From contig CANNCL010000002.1 of NCBI GenBank assembly GCA_947503155.1, forward strand, positions 124,001-188,000: a stretch of 64,000 bases of DNA, in the 5' to 3' direction. The notes beneath the pieces were generated by a model that saw only the letters and a program-made list of their open reading frames with translations, was not told the origin of the DNA and ran no database searches. Positions 15,501 through 23,464 of the stretch are shown piece after piece. The stretch's first letter is position 1. Every line of letters begins with the position of its first letter. A program made the position numbers and the translations under genes. The DNA comes from an uncultured Erythrobacter sp. Its GTDB lineage: Bacteria > Pseudomonadota > Alphaproteobacteria > Sphingomonadales > Sphingomonadaceae.

Positions 15501-18500
15501 CGCAGATGCGTTTGGCGGGGACGGCGATTCAGGAACAGGCGGTTTTGCGACCGGCGGTCTGGCTGAAATTTCAATTCTCGACGATGTTAGCACATTGGAT
15601 ATTTCCGGAAATGCTTCGCTCAGCGCCAATGGCGTTGGCGGTGCAAGTGCATTGGCAAGTTTAGGCGCGCTGGGATCTGGCGGCGATGCTCAGATCATTG
15701 TCGATGGCGCTGGTACGTTGGCAATTGATCTTATCACTCTGTTGTCCGCCAATGGTACAGGCGGAGACAATGATGGTTCTGGTCAGGGCGGCGAAGGGCG
15801 CGGCGGGACCGCAACGGTGTTTGCCGACAATGATGGTTTCGTCACCTTGGGCGGGAACTTCACCGCCACAAGCACGGGTCAAGGCGGAACGGGCATTGGC
15901 GGCGGCGACGCATTTGGCGGGGTCGCGGGGGCACAGGCAATTGTTGGCACAATCCAATTCGGCGCGAACGCTTTCGTAAATGCGGTTGGCACAGGCGGCG
16001 ATTCGACCTCACCCATCGGTTTTGGAGGTGATGGCGGTGACGGTATTGGGGGTGCGGCAGGGATCCGCGCCGAAGGAACCGCGACCGATGCGGGCACGAT
16101 TACGATTGTAGGAAACGCAACCCTGCTCGCCAATGGCGCGGGCGGAACAGGCGGCACCGGCGATGGCAGCGTGATCGCAGCCGGGCGCGGCGGCGATGGG
16201 AGAGGCGGCAATTTGTCCACGCCGAACCAAGCGGATGCCACTAGCTTTAACGGCGCGATCCTCTTTGTCAGCGGGGACGGTAGTGTATTGAACATCGGTG
16301 GGACCACGCTGCTCAATTCGGTTGGGACCGGCGGTGCGGGCGGCTCCGGCGGTCTGGGTCAATCGGGCGGTGAGGGCGGTGATGGCATCGGCGGCGGCGC
16401 CGTGACTTCCATCACTTCAGCAGGCGGCAGTGCGGCGAACGGAACGGCGGTGTTCGATACGCTTAATGTTCTCGCCGACGGTTTTGGCGGCGCGGGCGGC
16501 TTTGGCGGGTCAACAGGCGATCCGCAGGGCAATGGCGGGAATGGCGGCGATGGCACGTTAGGCGTCACAACCGCGGGCGTGATTGTCACAAACGCTTCGC
16601 TGACGGCGAATGCCATCACTGTGGCGGCCAATGGCGTTGGCGGTGATGGCGGAAATGGCGGGATCGGCGTTGCTGCCGGTGCTTCTGGATTGTTCATAAA
16701 CCAAGGCGGGTCCGTCACCACAGGAGCCCTGAGCATATTTGCTCTGGGTGTGGGCGGTGATGGCTTGTCTGGTGTCGGCGGCGCTGGCATCGGCGGCAGC
16801 GGCGAATTGACTGCTGATTCGGGCACCGCTCTAATTACCGGCGATAGCATCATAAATAGCGGCGGCACAGGCGGCGAATCTGCTGACGGCGACGGCGGTG
16901 ATGGCACTGGGGGAACTTCCCAAATATTAGCCATATCCTTGCTGGGCGATATTACAATTGACGGTCATACGTCTCTGCTTTCGAACGGTATAGGCGGCGA
17001 TGCTGGCACGAATTTCACGGGCGGCACAGGACAAGGCGGGACGGCAACTTTGGCCGCACTCACCGCTGGCACGTTCAATGCCGGATCTGCACAAATTGTG
17101 GCAAGCGGCCAAGGCGGATCGGGTTCTTCGGCAAATGGAGGAAACGGATTTGGCGGCGTTGCGCAAATCCTCAGTGTTGACCCCAACTCCGATATCACCA
17201 TTCAAAACAGCACGCCGTTCGGCTTGCCTGGAAACGGGGTTCTGACACAGTCTAACTCGCTCCTCGTCGCGGCTGGTATTGGGGGCAATACAACCGGCGG
17301 ACTTGGAATTGGCGGGGTTGGCACCGGCGGCACCGCGACTGTGCAAGCGAACGGGGGCAGCACTCTTGCTCTCCCGGCGGACCCCGGCAATGATGTAAAT
17401 GCGGGCGGATTTAACCGCATTATCGCACGCGGCGTGGGTGGCGGATCATCGGTCGATGGCGGCATGGGCGGAAACGGGATCGGCGGAACTGGCATCATAA
17501 GCGCCGATGGAGGCGGAGTGATTTCGTCGGGCCAGATGATCTTCTCAATTTTTGGTCAAGGCGGATCAAGCCTCGACACCAACGCGAATATCGATGGCGG
17601 CGATGGAACAGGCGGGAGCCGCCGCATATCGTTGGTCAATGCCAGCACGATCACTTTGGCCTTGCCCGGCGGCACAAGCGGCGGTCTGGGCGGCGCAGCG
17701 TCAGGTAACGGAAGAGGCGGCGACGGATTTGGCGGCTCCAACGAAGTCAGCGTTGATGACAGCACATTGAATTTGGTTGGACAGTCGATCTTTATCGATC
17801 AGTCCTTTGGCGGCTCAGGAGAAGTCGGCGGGAATGCGATTGGCGGGACAGTAGAATTCACTGTGACCGGTTCCGCGATCAACATTATTGCAGACGCAAA
17901 CGGAGCGGCATCTGTCGGCATTGGCGGAACAGTCTTTGGCGGCGAAGGTGCAAGCGAAGGCGGGATGGCCATCGGCTCTGATGTTGATGTTGGGATTTCC
18001 GATTCCACCATTGCGGGCGGCAGTTTGTTGATAACCGCAGGTGCGATCGGCGGAAATGCCAGTGATGGCGACGGTGTCGGCGGCGCTGCTTTGGCCGGTT
18101 TGGCTCAATTCTCATCGATCGATTCTCAACTCAATTTGAGCGGTTCGAACGTTGTTAGCGCCGCTGCGGTTGGCGGTGATGCTGACAATGGCGGTGATGC
18201 AACTGGTGGCCAAGTCGATGTCAGATTGACAGATACGGTGCTAACTATCGTTGCAGCCAATTCGTCGCCGGGTTCCTTGGACCTCTCAAGCGATGCGACA
18301 GGCGGATCAAGTGCTTTCCAAATCGGTAACTCCTCTGCTGGCGATACTGCGTTCACCAGCGAGGGCGGATCAATCACTGCCAGCGAGCTGCGCGCCACTG
18401 CTCAGGCAAATTCGGGCACGACTGCGACCGGCGTGACAGCTGGCCAAGCGTTTGGCGGTTTTGCCAGAGTTGAATTTAACGGCCCAGCGGATGTCGACAT

Positions 18501-20280
18501 CGTCGATTTGTTCATCTTCACAGATGCGGTCAGCGGGCAAGATGGATCGGCGGCTGGCGGTACGTCCAGCCTGATCGTGGGAGATGCCGCCATTGTGGGC
18601 ATCCCACAGGTTGATATTGTCGATCTCGAACTGAGCGCCAATGCATCGGGCGCGTTCGACGATAATGGCCCTGTAAACACGGCTGGTTCGTTCTCTATCT
18701 TGGCTCAGCAAGGCGAATTGAGCGCTCAGAATATTACCGGCACGGCGCTAGGCGACTTGTTGCCTGGTGAGCTTGGGGTACCGCGTTTCAGGGCGCTTGG
18801 CGGTAACATCTTCGTGTCCAACACGATGACAGTCGATGTGTTCGACGGTTTCTTGATCCAGACATCTTTGGGCGGCGTTGTTGGCGACCCCAATCCGCTT
18901 GATCCTTCGGTGAACATTTCGGTGACCTCGCAAGGCACAATCAGTATCCTTGGCGATAACGATAATCTTATCAGCTTTGGCGGTCTGACCGTGGATTTGA
19001 GGTCGCGCGATATCGTGATTGCCGATGGAGCGCGTATCGGGGCGGCGCAGATGAACTTCATCTCGATCAACACCGATGATCCTGCGATCCTAGGCGGGGC
19101 GGGGACGCCGGACGGCGTTGTGGCTGGCGAAGGCTATACGTTGATTAATGAAGAGCTTGGGCGGCTTGAAGTGATAAGCGCCAGCTTTGCTCAACCTACG
19201 ATTGCGGGTGCTGGGGTCAATGATCCTGATCTGATCTTACGCGATATCAATGCTGAGGGTTCGCTCGTCGATGGTGTGACGAATATCTTTATCGATGTCA
19301 TTGGGACCGGCGGTATTGCGCGGGTCGAAGGTGTCGTCTCTGTAACTGGTGCAGGGGTTGATGATATGTTCAACCTGCTCGCGGATGCGCGTATCGAAAT
19401 CGTCACTCCTGGCGGTATTGCTGTGCTGGATTCCAATGATCGGCCAACCGGCAACATATTCCTGGGGTCGGATAATATCTGGATTGCCGATTCCAACCTC
19501 ATTGCCTTGCTGCAAGCCGATCCAAACTTTGCCGGGCGCAATGATCAATTGGCAGTCGCTGCCGCAGGTAGCCAGGATCCTTTGGGCTTCTTGCGCGGGG
19601 GCGCGATTGAATTGGAGGTCGGGCAATCTTTGCTGGTGCGCAATTCTGGCACTGCGACCGAACAGGGCGGCATCCTTGTTGGAAATGGCGGTCTGTCTAT
19701 TTTTGCACCGGACCTTGCGAGCACACTTGATGTGTTTGCTTATGGTGCGCGGATCGAAAGCACGGGCAACCTAATCACCGGCGAAGCCTTCTTCAACGAG
19801 ATCGCATTCAACGGTGGTTCGGCTACTGGTGCGACGAACTATACCGGCGAATCTGAGTTCAATGACTGTTTGATCACCACCGGTGACTGCGGCACCTCGA
19901 CTGGCGGCGGCACTGGCGGCGGCACTGGCGGCGGCACTGGCGGCGGCACTGGCGGCGGTACAGGCGGCGGCGGAACAGGAGGCGGTCCAGTTAACGGTGG
20001 CGGCGGCGATTCTAGCCCCGACCCTGACAATCCGGTCGAAGATGACGAAATCGCAGTCGTGAATAACCCCGCAGTCATCGATGCGGCGATCACCTCGATT
20101 CAGCCGGTCACATTGACTGAGCAAGAAAGCAATGACGACTTCGGCATCGACTTCCCGGGCTTAGTTGAAGAACCTGAAAGTGAAGAGGAAAACGATGTCG
20201 ACGATCCCGTCGCGAGTGGCGGCGATAGTTCGCTTTATGGGCAAATTGTGACCGGCAACGTCGAAGTGGAGGGCAATTGA
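12547..20280 (+). CDS. Giant glycine-rich filamentous-haemagglutinin-like exoprotein (TpsA)
   Basis: A 2577-residue protein. A signal peptide (1 to about 34, ending RAAAQA) is followed by an FHA-type TPS domain (about 35-330; VLNIILPAANGNVTVFDGTV, VAFYSPSGILVGSNAVFDVG). A very long beta-helix-like region follows (about 330-2000) in which glycine-rich turns such as GGDGGDG and GIGGGDAF alternate with short strands ending in asparagine or valine. A less repetitive part comes next (about 2000-2450), then a (TGGG)n linker (about 2452-2480) and an acidic tail (DDEIAVVNN, EEPESEEENDVDD). A 251-residue internal duplication is described separately. The start follows the exporter stop by one base, with GGAG nine bases upstream. 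Export by the adjacent TpsB to the cell surface is expected from the family; no retention or adhesion domain is identified. Confidence 0.88.
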   Translation: MAHLNHNRAKLLLGCGSAALAIGLAAAPDRAAAQAFQATEIVQTGTATRILTGTGTETIEVDSPTAVIEWTPDEDGAGNALDFLPTFNQATFQNGGAVTDFAVLNIILPAANGNVTVFDGTVISQLEVGSGVFTPGGTVAFYSPSGILVGSNAVFDVGNLILTTLETDIAAFDAFATGGGTLSLGGDPTTASIIISPGAQITASAENSYFAVVAAEIQMFGNANINGSHAYVAGEAVNLTVSNGLFDIEIPIGTTVGTPIQIDGNVGGPSSTGVTGDNHLIYAVAAAQTDPISMIFRGNLGFDAAASAGIVNGEIILSANYEVFGRTVDGGSITDGNSALFDADSALTDAPGSIFLEDFVSTSTLLAIANEEVQVAAVNGPSSIDGNLIMVGRNFSELTASNGQVFDISGDVFVSADDFGTVDISVLPADLDAQAGQAFIDAFGGGTLTIGGDVLVSARAVAGANLTTLTSGSATGGNATLASNGGVLNIAGDVEVETNAGEAQIGLDFLVGNDFTAGTAQLFATQGGVVTIDGNVSLNANAQGTTGSTTQTSTASNAFSGTIGIQTLDGSTLTLNRGLFASANAIAGSSNDSVQGGLADGGDVFINIAAGGNITVAESLAMSADATGGNNAGGQGGDALGGASRILLPNGGSLTIGDNFSASGSAFGGTGIGGGDAFAGIAGAQVVTGLIDIGLNVDAVAEAFGGDSAAGLGGDGGNGTGGNAFVQANGTLTDTATINVGGNVRASSIGFGGAGGQGDGSVISAGAGGAGTGGRIATPNQADTNFGSGTFALAGGDNGNLTVTGEVDLSSDGVGGDGGAGGIGQSGGDGGQGLGGTSQAGLALLGGDGSVALGNANLADVTLSAEGFGGEGGNGGGPGTLFGNGADAFGGDAILTVRAGSISANRIFVFAGASGGFGQIGGSVGGGQASITGSLSGDLTASEIGVFAEAFAARGEDQGGGANGGQASIALTDMQISVDGNVNVGADAFGGDGDSGTGGFATGGLAEISILDDVSTLDISGNASLSANGVGGASALASLGALGSGGDAQIIVDGAGTLAIDLITLLSANGTGGDNDGSGQGGEGRGGTATVFADNDGFVTLGGNFTATSTGQGGTGIGGGDAFGGVAGAQAIVGTIQFGANAFVNAVGTGGDSTSPIGFGGDGGDGIGGAAGIRAEGTATDAGTITIVGNATLLANGAGGTGGTGDGSVIAAGRGGDGRGGNLSTPNQADATSFNGAILFVSGDGSVLNIGGTTLLNSVGTGGAGGSGGLGQSGGEGGDGIGGGAVTSITSAGGSAANGTAVFDTLNVLADGFGGAGGFGGSTGDPQGNGGNGGDGTLGVTTAGVIVTNASLTANAITVAANGVGGDGGNGGIGVAAGASGLFINQGGSVTTGALSIFALGVGGDGLSGVGGAGIGGSGELTADSGTALITGDSIINSGGTGGESADGDGGDGTGGTSQILAISLLGDITIDGHTSLLSNGIGGDAGTNFTGGTGQGGTATLAALTAGTFNAGSAQIVASGQGGSGSSANGGNGFGGVAQILSVDPNSDITIQNSTPFGLPGNGVLTQSNSLLVAAGIGGNTTGGLGIGGVGTGGTATVQANGGSTLALPADPGNDVNAGGFNRIIARGVGGGSSVDGGMGGNGIGGTGIISADGGGVISSGQMIFSIFGQGGSSLDTNANIDGGDGTGGSRRISLVNASTITLALPGGTSGGLGGAASGNGRGGDGFGGSNEVSVDDSTLNLVGQSIFIDQSFGGSGEVGGNAIGGTVEFTVTGSAINIIADANGAASVGIGGTVFGGEGASEGGMAIGSDVDVGISDSTIAGGSLLITAGAIGGNASDGDGVGGAALAGLAQFSSIDSQLNLSGSNVVSAAAVGGDADNGGDATGGQVDVRLTDTVLTIVAANSSPGSLDLSSDATGGSSAFQIGNSSAGDTAFTSEGGSITASELRATAQANSGTTATGVTAGQAFGGFARVEFNGPADVDIVDLFIFTDAVSGQDGSAAGGTSSLIVGDAAIVGIPQVDIVDLELSANASGAFDDNGPVNTAGSFSILAQQGELSAQNITGTALGDLLPGELGVPRFRALGGNIFVSNTMTVDVFDGFLIQTSLGGVVGDPNPLDPSVNISVTSQGTISILGDNDNLISFGGLTVDLRSRDIVIADGARIGAAQMNFISINTDDPAILGGAGTPDGVVAGEGYTLINEELGRLEVISASFAQPTIAGAGVNDPDLILRDINAEGSLVDGVTNIFIDVIGTGGIARVEGVVSVTGAGVDDMFNLLADARIEIVTPGGIAVLDSNDRPTGNIFLGSDNIWIADSNLIALLQADPNFAGRNDQLAVAAAGSQDPLGFLRGGAIELEVGQSLLVRNSGTATEQGGILVGNGGLSIFAPDLASTLDVFAYGARIESTGNLITGEAFFNEIAFNGGSATGATNYTGESEFNDCLITTGDCGTSTGGGTGGGTGGGTGGGTGGGTGGGGTGGGPVNGGGGDSSPDPDNPVEDDEIAVVNNPAVIDAAITSIQPVTLTEQESNDDFGIDFPGLVEEPESEEENDVDDPVASGGDSSLYGQIVTGNVEVEGN
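14449..16536 (+). repeat. Internal duplication of about 251 codons within the adhesin gene
   Basis: Copy 1 (14449-15201) and copy 2 (15784-16536) align codon for codon with a 1335-bp offset, apart from a two-codon insertion in the middle of copy 2. Shared landmarks include GGTGIGGGDAF, GDGSVI.AG, TPNQAD, GIGQSGG/GLGQSGG and GNG. The copies have diverged considerably at residue level, so the duplication is old. Confidence 0.8.
19900..19986 (+). repeat. Tandem 12-bp repeat encoding a (TGGG)n linker
   Basis: Six units of ACT-GGC-GGC-GGC (the last with synonymous or ACA variants) run from 19900 to 19971, followed by a degenerate tail. The unit is a multiple of three, so gain or loss of copies changes linker length without shifting frame. 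It separates the main body of the exoprotein from its acidic C-terminus. Confidence 0.9.
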
Positions 20281-20281
20281 G

Positions 20282-23200
20282 ATGACACCCACAATTTTCG
20301 GCAAAACACTCCTAACAGCTTGCACTGCGGCAGCGGTCGGGATCACTGCCCTCTGGGCTGTTCCCAACACGGCGCAGGTGGCTCAGCAGCGATCAATCAG
20401 TTTGCGCGACACATTCCCGGTCGGGACCAACGGTTTGTGCGAAGCGCAAATTCAAGCGCCTGAAACCGGGGCCGGATTGTTCGACCGCAAATATTCGATC
20501 CTGTGCCGAGACGCAGCCGCTTCGATCGGCACGATGTGGGTTGTGCGCGGGCGTCAGGCTGATGAAGCAGCGGCGCGGTTTGTTGGTCCCGATGCAAATT
20601 GCAGCGAACGCGAAGGCGCTGAAATGCCGGCCGGTCTTACAGGCGGGCGGCGTTTGATCTGTACGCAGGATGGCAGCATCATTCGCACCGAATTGCTCGT
20701 CGGCGAAGTTGGCAACCGCACCTATGCGGCCACCGGCCTGTCTGCCTATGGCAAGGCGCTTGAGCTGGGCGTTGCCTCCTTGGCGACTGATCAAATCGTA
20801 CCGGGCACGGTCGACATTCCGCTCACGCAAACCACCGACACGCTCGCCTTTGTGCGCCAGCAAGCTGAAGCGATCACGGCAGATCAGGCGCTGAACGAAG
20901 CGTATCGCCGCGCCAATAGCGGCGAATTTGCAGAAGCCGCCGAATTCTTTGCCGCATCCGCTGAATCGCTGACTGGCAATAGCGAGGTTGAGGCGCGCCT
21001 TAACGAAGGGCTGCTGCAATCTAACATCGGCAATTTTGCAGAAGCGCTGAGGCGTTTTGAACAAACGCGCGCGAGTGCCGCCACCAGCCCAGTGCTGGCC
21101 CGGCTGCAACGCAATTATGAAACTATCGATGCGCTAAACCGGGGCGAACCTGCGCAAGCGGTGCAAATTATCAGCGCGCCGCTCAGCAACGAATTTGGCG
21201 ATACCGACGCTTTGCGCAGCCTCCAGATCGGCCCGCAATTGGCGCGCCGATTGGCCGCTGAAAGCGAGACTGCGGCGAGCAGTGCGATTTCAATGAGCCT
21301 AACGCCGCTCGAACGCGCGCAATTGCTCGATGGGCAGGCGGATTACCTGCATGCGACGGGCTTACGGCTCCTCGGGAATAATGCAGAAGCCGCGACCTAT
21401 CTGGCGCGGGCCAATGCCAATCTGGCCGAGGTGCGCGGTGGCCGGATCGTTTCGATTATCTGGCTGCGTGCGCAAGTTCTTGGCGAGCTTGCCGAATTGT
21501 CCGAAAGTTCCGGCCGCTCTGCCGACGCCGAGCGACTGCATAGTGAAGCCATCGCCTTGTTGGTCGCCGCATATCCTGAATCGCCCGCTCTCTATAGTGC
21601 GCAGGCCCAGCTTGCCGGTCTCTATTCGCGTAGCGGCCGAACGAGTGACGCCATCAATCTCTATCGCGGGATTGTTGCGCAAGCCGAAGGGCGGCCCGCG
21701 CCGTCTTTGCGCAGCTATATGTCGACCTATTTTGGATTGCTGTTGGGGGATGGGGTAAGCAGCGCAGCGGCCGATGATATTTTCTCGGCCAGTCAATTGC
21801 TGATGCGGCCCGGCCTTGCACAGACTCAGGCGGTGTTGGCGCGCGAATTGTCCGGCGGCAGCGACGAAGCTTCGCTATTATTCCGCCGCAGCGTCAATTT
21901 AGGGCGTTCGATTGAACGGATGCGTGTCGCGATCATTCAGATCGAAGGGGAGGCGTTGGTTGATCCGCAAGCCGAGATCATCCTGACTGAGCGCCAAGGC
22001 CGGCTCGACGCGCTATTGGGCCAACAGGCTGAGGTCTTGCAAACACTCGCCGAATATCCGCGTTTCCGCGCGGTCACCGGCAGTGCGATTGACCTTGCCG
22101 GAATGCAATCAATCCTGCGCGACGGCGAAGCTTATGTGAAGATGATCGTTCTCGATCGCGAAGTGTTCATGGTTTACATCACGCCAGAAGAAGCACTCGC
22201 CTACCGAGTGAATGCAACGCCGAATGAATTAGAGGACATTGTATCCGGGATCCGCGAAAGCATTGCGATTGCAGAAGGCGGGCAAGTGCTGACCTTCCCA
22301 TTCGATCTCGCCGCGTCACGCGATCTGTATGTCCGCCTGTTTGAACCGGTGGCGGACCGTCTGGCCAGCCGAAACCACATTGTTTTTGAGCCCGATGGTG
22401 CGATGCTCAAATTGCCGATCAACCTGCTGGTCACTGACGATGCGAGCTTAGAACGATATCAGGCGCAGCTTCAGACACCCGAAGGCGATGACTACGATTT
22501 CCGAGGCGTCGCATGGCTTGGTAGAAACTCGCAAATCAGCACATCGGTCGCGCCAACCGCCTTTCGCGATGTGCGGGCCGCTCCGCCCAGTTCCGCGGAC
22601 AAAGCCTATCTCGGACTTGGCGAAAATACGCCGATCGGTGATGGGCCAGTGGGAACGTCGTCAACCCGTTCAGCGCTTGCTGGCGGGGAAAATTGCCTTT
22701 GGTCGGAAAATATCTGGTCGAACCCGATCAAATCGGATGAGCTGTATGACGCAGCCTCTCGTTTTGGCGGAGAGCAGACTTTCGCAGCGACAGTCCTGAC
22801 GCAAAACGGCTTTACTGACACTGCGATCAAAGCGCGCGATGACCTGAGTGAATACCGCATTCTGCATTTCGCAACCCACGGCCTTGTGACCGCCCCGCAA
22901 CCAGATTGCCCGCCGCGCCCAGCGCTGCTGACGTCCTTTGGTGATGAAACGTCCGACGGTCTGCTCAGTTTTGCGGAAATATTCGCGCTGCGGATTGATG
23001 CCGATCTGGTGATCTTATCGGCATGTGACACTGCGGGCAGCGCAACCGTTGGTGCGACGCTTGAGGCTGGCATTACATCAGGCGGTGATTTCGCGCTGGA
23101 TGGTTTGGTGCGCGCCTTTGTGGGGGCAGGGGGGCGCACGGTCCTCGCCAGCCATTGGCCGGTGCCGGATGATTTCGACGCAACGAAACGATTGATTGGC

Positions 23201-23347
23201 GGCTTGTTCGACGAAGCGGACAGCGAAACCGCCGGTGCGCTCCGACGATCCCAGCTGGATCTGATGGACGATATCGACACATCGCACCCGTTTTACTGGT
23301 CCGCATTCGCGGTTGTAGGCGATGGGTCGGTCAAGGTTACGCGCTGA
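20282..23347 (+). CDS. Secreted TPR-CHAT protein (caspase-like protease family)
   Basis: A 1021-residue protein. An N-terminal signal-like hydrophobic segment (about 8-32, ending NTAQVAQ) is followed by a region of unknown fold (about 35-190). TPR-like helices run to about 520 (ALNEAYRRANSGEFAEAAEFF, EARLNEGLLQSNIGNFAEAL), and a C-terminal CHAT domain spans about 600-1015. The caspase-like dyad is intact: H866 in LHFATHG and C915 in VILSACDTAG, followed by GLVRAFVGAGGRTVLASHWPV. CHAT proteases are known from effector and defence settings, and in cyanobacteria they lie near haemagglutinin/TPS genes. The export signal implies periplasmic or surface action. GGAGG lies eight bases before the ATG, and one base separates it from the adhesin stop. 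Confidence 0.88.
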   Translation: MTPTIFGKTLLTACTAAAVGITALWAVPNTAQVAQQRSISLRDTFPVGTNGLCEAQIQAPETGAGLFDRKYSILCRDAAASIGTMWVVRGRQADEAAARFVGPDANCSEREGAEMPAGLTGGRRLICTQDGSIIRTELLVGEVGNRTYAATGLSAYGKALELGVASLATDQIVPGTVDIPLTQTTDTLAFVRQQAEAITADQALNEAYRRANSGEFAEAAEFFAASAESLTGNSEVEARLNEGLLQSNIGNFAEALRRFEQTRASAATSPVLARLQRNYETIDALNRGEPAQAVQIISAPLSNEFGDTDALRSLQIGPQLARRLAAESETAASSAISMSLTPLERAQLLDGQADYLHATGLRLLGNNAEAATYLARANANLAEVRGGRIVSIIWLRAQVLGELAELSESSGRSADAERLHSEAIALLVAAYPESPALYSAQAQLAGLYSRSGRTSDAINLYRGIVAQAEGRPAPSLRSYMSTYFGLLLGDGVSSAAADDIFSASQLLMRPGLAQTQAVLARELSGGSDEASLLFRRSVNLGRSIERMRVAIIQIEGEALVDPQAEIILTERQGRLDALLGQQAEVLQTLAEYPRFRAVTGSAIDLAGMQSILRDGEAYVKMIVLDREVFMVYITPEEALAYRVNATPNELEDIVSGIRESIAIAEGGQVLTFPFDLAASRDLYVRLFEPVADRLASRNHIVFEPDGAMLKLPINLLVTDDASLERYQAQLQTPEGDDYDFRGVAWLGRNSQISTSVAPTAFRDVRAAPPSSADKAYLGLGENTPIGDGPVGTSSTRSALAGGENCLWSENIWSNPIKSDELYDAASRFGGEQTFAATVLTQNGFTDTAIKARDDLSEYRILHFATHGLVTAPQPDCPPRPALLTSFGDETSDGLLSFAEIFALRIDADLVILSACDTAGSATVGATLEAGITSGGDFALDGLVRAFVGAGGRTVLASHWPVPDDFDATKRLIGGLFDEADSETAGALRRSQLDLMDDIDTSHPFYWSAFAVVGDGSVKVTR

Positions 23348-23435
23348 TTTAATCGTCATACCGTGAAGGCATCACACACTCCTGAGGGGGATTGCGTAGC
23401 CAAGGCGGCTTGCAAGAAACGCACAAAGCGTCTTT

Positions 23436-23459
23436 GATCCCCGCTCTTCCGGGGGGATC
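23436..23459 (+). promoter_or_regulatory. Hairpin covering the Shine-Dalgarno of the CHASE2-cyclase gene
   Basis: GATCCCC (23436-23442) pairs perfectly with GGGGATC (23453-23459). The right arm contains the G6 ribosome-binding site that lies eight bases before the ATG at 23465. The 117-bp spacer between the CHAT and cyclase genes is the longest gap in this operon. The structure could limit cyclase translation. Confidence 0.45.
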
Positions 23460-23464
23460 GGTGA

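Noticed and set aside
14328..16934. Long minus-strand frames rich in Pro, Ala and Ser, opposite the adhesin gene
   Set aside because: They are the complement of glycine codons (GGC gives GCC), lack ribosome-binding sites and family motifs, and follow the coding strand's repeats.
19900..19986. Tandem repeats considered as a CRISPR array
   Set aside because: 12-bp coding units without unique spacers and inside an open reading frame.
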